DNA from: Bryum argenteum
Lineage: Eukaryota > Streptophyta > Bryopsida > Bryales > Bryaceae
DNA: 64,000 nucleotides
Direction: 5' to 3'
Assembly: GCA_037043015.1 (NCBI GenBank)
Contig: CM073321.1
Location: 30,110,101 to 30,174,100 of the forward strand
Position 1 is the first letter of the stretch. Each line of letters begins with the position of its first letter. The position numbers and the translations under genes were made by a program. Positions 59,583 through 64,000 of this stretch are shown here, piece after piece. A model generated the notes under the pieces. It was not told the DNA's origin, did no database searches, and saw only the letters and a program-made list of their open reading frames with translations.

Positions 59583-62500
59583 ATGGCTTCTGGGAGTGGC
59601 TCGACCACAGACTCGGCTTTTGACATTCGTGCATATGAAGTCCAGCTCCGCATTGGTATGGAGGTCACACTTCTATATCCCGGTATCGGTGCGGTCGGTT
59701 TTGGCGTTCTCATCGACGCTCAGCTCGCTGGGATCTGGGAAGGAGTTTGTTTCCCGCACAATATCGAAGACTATGTTCTTCTTTGCCTATCACAGATTCT
59801 GCCGGGCTTTGAGGATCTGCCATTACAACCTCGGTTCCTTGGGATTACTGTGGTTGGCCATGACTTGAATAAGACCGTTCTTTGGAAAGCTGTCGACTTG
59901 GTAATATCATCGGGCGATCCCCCGATCGATGAGGATGTCCCGGACGAGGACTCTTGCTTCCGACCAAGATCAGAGTGGGTGGGGCATGAAATTCTGAAGA
60001 AGGGCGAGAATGGTCGGCTTGATGCGTCTGGAAGAATAATTTGTTGCTTTCCTGCCGATCATTTCCAAGACACTACTTTAGGCGAAGGCTTCATTGGGGT
60101 CACTGTTCTGCAAGTTATGCACGATGACGTAATGACGATTATGACGCATCAAAAGTGGCCCATTTTAGAATGTTTTTTTGCTTTCAGTGGACGGACTCTG
60201 GATGACACTCTTCTGCACTTTGCTTCAATTCCTGAAGTTGTCGACCCTGACGCATATCTAGAAGGAGTTCAGAAAGCTCCGTATCGATTCCTCAACAGAA
60301 AGCGGTGTGAAGATCCAAAGGTATCTCTATATACCAAAAAGACCGAAGACTCTGAGATTCGCTTGGTCAGTGCCGAGAAGTGTTGCAGTTTTCGATGCTG
60401 CCAGATGTTCCCCTGGACTGATACTCGGGCTGTCAGACAGTTGTTTTATCTGAAGAGTTATGAGGATCGTCGTGAGTATGCCATTGCGGTTGGAGGACAT
60501 ATGCATGCAATGGAGGGGAGCATGAGAGTGAAGTATATGACGCTTATGGGATGTGAGGTCTGTGCTACCGCTTGGTATAAAATTCATGGTATTGCCAAGT
60601 CTACATTCCATACGTACATGGAGAAGTACAATGAAGGCGTACTTTCAGGACAACACGGAAATAAAGGATGCGAGCTGCCCGGATCGGGACAATTCAAGCC
60701 ATGGGCACAATTGCTGCTATTGTGGCAGAGAACGCGGATCAAATGCCTAACCAGATGCATGGAACTGGAAAGCACGGGCGGATGGATACTTTGAAGTATC
60801 TTCCGTCTAGAAACAATTGGACCCGAGTGCATGCTGATGCAAATGAGGTACGATTTCCAGTGTACTTATTTATTGCAGTGTTTATTGTTGTGTCAGCTTC
60901 TGAATATGGGTATCGGGCGGTCTCCCGATGCTTGCATTGAAGTGCGTCCATTGCTTTCACTTCGTTCTTATGTAAGCTTACTTATGCACTTTGATTACTA
61001 GACAAACGCGTCTTACGGCCTTCCGCCTGTCAGCCAGTCTGCTATAAGCCGGATCAAGAAAGGCATGTTCAACAACGTTGCTATCAAACCAGTAGGAAGC
61101 AGTTTCGCCAAATGTACCGAATGCGACAAACTGCAGCAGTTTCTTCTCAGGTGTCTAAAGGGCAGCCCCGAGTATGTGTCATTCCTGAAGCAACGAACTT
61201 CGCATTTGAATCATCAAGCGTCATGCCGTCGACTCTACGCATCTTGGCGAGAAGAATCAAAGCAAAATCCGCAAGAATATCTTTGCGTTATTCACGACAA
61301 AATGGATACAGCAAAGACAGCTCTTCCAAGGATGCGGACTACAACAAAGGCGACCTCTGGTTTGGGACAGCTTCCCATGAATGTTATTGGGATGGTTGCT
61401 CATGGCCATTGCGATGGCGCGTTTGCGCATTACTCGCCGGATTGCTCGCCGTGCGATTCCAACGCCACCATTTCTTCTCTTGCGAGATTATTCACGCAGC
61501 TTTTGGAGCCACCGCTCCGAGAGTCACGGGAGCTTTTTCCCCATCCCCCAGCAAACTCCCTGTTCGAAGCTTTGCTACACGGAAAGTCCAGGTGCATTGA
61601 TGCTTTGACGGTGATGGATCCAAACAAATGTACTGGCCGTTCTCCGCTACCCCCCAACTTGTATCTTCAATTGGATAATTCCGCGAAGGACAACAAAAAC
61701 CAGTTCCTGATGGCCTTCCTATCTTTGCTTACGGCAAAGGGGGTGTTCAAGGAAATCCAGGTGGGATTTCTTCTTGTGGGACATACTCATGAGGATATCG
61801 ATGCGTATTTCAGCCATCTATCAAAGGCACTCAAAAACAGGAATACTTTCGTACTGGCGGACCTGATGAAGGCATTTATGCAATCCCAGGAATTGTCTTT
61901 CATGCCAGAGTTTGTGCAGGAGATTGCAGACTTCAAGTCCTACATCAAGGGCTACCAATGCGATGGGGAAACTCGATTAATTGGCCTTGGGGAAATGCAC
62001 CTCTTCAAATTCTTTGTTGACTCTGATGGTTGGCCGGTCATGAGATGGAAGAAATCAGCGGTGGATACGGAGTGGCAACCGCAAAACAAGCCAGCAATTT
62101 GACTTTGGAAAGAGGACGAATACGGGCGTCCATTACTACTGACTGGTCCGTTAAATCCAGTCCCTTTTAAGCATATGTGGGGCAGCGAAGTTCCATCCGC
62201 AACGGTGAATCAGGAGAAGGCAAGAGAGTCTGCAGCAAAAGCTACAGAAAGGCAGACTTTCATGGTACTCGGAATCCGTAAGTACATTGAGTACTGGGAG
62301 AGTGGTCGTAGAAGGTGCTCGACGTTTGGTGCTGCATTCGAACCGTATGTGGAATACTGGTCTTGAGTTCTCCATGAGCTTCAGATGCCTCTCCCTCCAA
62401 CACCGTCTCGTCTTGTGGAGGGCTTTTGGCCCCTACATGATTGGCGCGGGCCGTTGGTCACCATCCCACGCTTGACTCTATTACCATTCGACTCAACTCC

Positions 62501-62930
62501 TGAGGAAGAAGAACCCGAGGCATATTGCGGGCCAGCAAACGAACGGCCCGAAGAGCGATTTAATCCTTGGCGCCAGATTGCCCCTCTCTGGTGGGTCCTT
62601 CTGAGACCTGAAAACCCTATAGTATGTCCAGTATGGCTGGGAAGGGCTGTGTCTTCAGTGTGTAGGGATGAAGGGGATGAGAACTTTGGAAAGTTCCTTA
62701 TCCAGTATTGGGAGCCCCAGAATGCTGCACGAGACATGGCTAAGAAGTATGAGAATGGTTGGTCAGCTAAGTGGGTTGTCGAGAACCGCCGTCTCGAATG
62801 GATCGATGTTGGTGCTGTTTTGTACGCTTCTTTTTCAAGGATAGCTGATCCGAAGTCACGTACTAAACCCTTAAGGGATAAAGCGCGGCCGTTGGTCAAC
62901 TTGATGAGAGCGAATATTGCTGATTTGTAA
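59583..62930 (+). pseudogene. DUF7869-family protein, paralogue 2, disrupted
   Basis: Same two-exon plan as 45093-48453: exon 1 59583-60847, a 154-bp intron, exon 2 61002-62930. Core motifs are kept: FAKCTECD, LCVIHDKMDTAKTALP, LYLQLDNSAKDNKNQ and VGHTHEDIDAYFS. Three lesions: a missing base near 60667 (after GNKG), TGA at 62100-62102 where copy 1 has CGT (Arg), and TGA at 62364-62366 where copy 1 has CGG (Arg). After each TGA the frame resumes as a good match. Exon 1 has a palindrome copy at about 59908 read as SSGDPPID; copy 1 has an equally long, different sequence there. Differences between paralogues are largely synonymous, so both were under constraint before this one decayed. Confidence 0.85.
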
Positions 62931-63765
62931 AGCGGATTTTCATGACAGGGCAAGTGATTGGTGCATCATCGGGGGATCGCCCGATGGGCATTTTTCAATC
63001 TTAGTACGACTTGAGACGTCGAGATGTTGTGGACTTCGGTTCACTTTGGGAGGTTCCTAGTGGTTTTAGTTTGGATTTTGCTACTTTGCGTAAAGAAGAT
63101 GTTTGGGGTCCTCTACTTTTTCATCCTACCATATTACATTCTTTGGAGAATGTAAATTTATATGAGATATTATTTTATGGAATTTTATATGTTTCAGTTC
63201 AATGTTCTCTAGCTCGTACGTGCTGATGTGTGCATGTTTCGCTACAAGATGTTTTGTGACATGTTATAGACGAAATGAATTTTCTTTGAGGTGCTTCTAT
63301 TTCTAGGATAGCAAATCCAAAGTCACGTTCTATGTCCAAAAGCGATAAAGCTCGTTCGTTGATCAACTTGACGACTGCGATCATTGTTCATCCGTATATC
63401 GGATTTTTCATGACAGGGCAAGTGAGTGGTGCATCATCGGGGGATCGCCTGATGGGCATTTTTTATTCTTACATCGACTTCAGACCCTGAGATGTTGTGG
63501 ACTTCGGTTCATTCTGGGAGGTTCATATTGGTTTTAGTTTGGGTTTTTCCAATTTGCTTAAACAAGATGTTTGGTGTCCTCATCTTTTTTGGCGTACCAT
63601 ATTACATACTTTGGAGAATGTAAAGTTATCTGAACGATTTATTGATGAAATTTTATATTTTTCATTTCAATGTTCTCTAGCTTGTTCGAGCTCATGTGTA
63701 TTTGTTTTCGCCAGAAAATGTAATGTGAGATGTTTTAGACAAATGGAGTTTTCTTCGAGGTGTTG
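62836..63765 (+). repeat. Tandem duplication (~465 bp x2) of the 3' end and flank of the DUF7869 pseudogene
   Basis: The last part of exon 2 (from AGGATAGCTGATCCGAAGTCACG, about 62836), the stop region, the palindrome near 62966 and the next 300 bp recur from about 63303 in diverged form (AGGATAGCAAATCCAAAGTCACG). The second unit has its own palindrome near 63433 (CATCGGGGGATCGCCTGATG). The duplicated coding tail is not open and is not a gene. Confidence 0.85.
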
Positions 63766-64000
63766 CAGCCTGGACTGTGTGTCTGATATTGCACTATGCT
63801 CGGGTTTAAATTCGGCCATAGAATCAGGCGGTCGCCCGATATTGATTGACTGATGCAAGAATTTTATTTCTCTGCAGAGGCTTCGGAGCAGCGCTACTGG
63901 GTCTGTCAGTAGACCTAAAGTGCTCTTGGATCGGGCTATCGCCCGATATTTCTTCTTGGTGCTCGATATAATAATCTTGATAGTTTACTTACAATTGACA
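63766..64000. other. Window end, two more palindrome copies
   Basis: ATCAGGCGGTCGCCCGATAT near 63823 and ATCGGGCTATCGCCCGATAT near 63930. No gene seen. Confidence 0.6.

Noticed and set aside
23362-63950. Cyanobacterial HIP1 (GCGATCGC) signature indicating bacterial origin
   Set aside because: Only the core octamer is shared; flanking arms, introns and transposons are eukaryotic.

Overview
The window looks like a nuclear chromosome segment from a land plant, probably a non-seed lineage such as a bryophyte. The basis is compact multi-exon genes with GT-AG introns of roughly 50-600 bp, a TRIM-type LTR element with a plant-like tRNA-Met primer site, FCP1-like proteins of the 'DxNG' plant type, DUF7869-type proteins, and piggyBac, Tc1 and Crypton-derived sequences that flowering plants generally lack. 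The taxon is an inference. There is no bacterial or organellar gene content.

Layout. 1-3.27 kb: 3' part of a piggyBac-like element. 3.3-7.2 kb: degenerate repeats. 7.25-8.87 kb: a complete Tc1-like element with inverted repeats and TA duplication. 9.77-10.16 kb: a tRNA-derived SINE candidate. 10.59-12.30 kb: a TRIM retroelement with a 5-bp target duplication. 14.2-18.0 kb: an apparently intact nine-exon gene joining a Crypton-type tyrosine-recombinase domain to a BTB domain. 19.56-22.9 kb: the second piggyBac copy, inverted relative to the first. 23.4-38.7 kb (minus strand): an FCP1/NIF-like exon and a long seven-exon FCP1-like gene (1,756 codons in a continuous frame) split in exon 2 by a 6.78-kb insertion with a 7-bp target duplication and its own GC-rich gag-like gene. 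41.27-42.43 kb: a 176-bp satellite. 45.1-48.45 kb: an intact two-exon DUF7869 gene. 49.8-56.3 kb: a low-complexity protein gene and a nonsense-bearing FCP1-like gene. 57.06-57.73 kb: a 33-bp minisatellite. 59.6-62.9 kb: a DUF7869 pseudogene with a tandemly duplicated 3' end.

The most unusual signal is a dispersed 20-bp palindrome, consensus CATCGGGCGATCGCCCGATG. I count more than 50 imperfect copies by eye between 23.3 and 64 kb and none in the first 23 kb. Copies lie in introns, intergenic DNA and exons, and sit at matching positions just upstream of the start and downstream of the stop of both DUF7869 genes. The 6.78-kb insertion lacks them. A second palindrome, around TATCCCCGGGCCGGGGATA, occurs at 53.2-56.5 kb. 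DUF7869 and FCP1-like genes alternate through this palindrome-rich half, so a shared mobile or regulatory system is possible but unproven.

All exon boundaries, domain names and repeat counts come from reading the sequence by eye. No database or alignment program was used.
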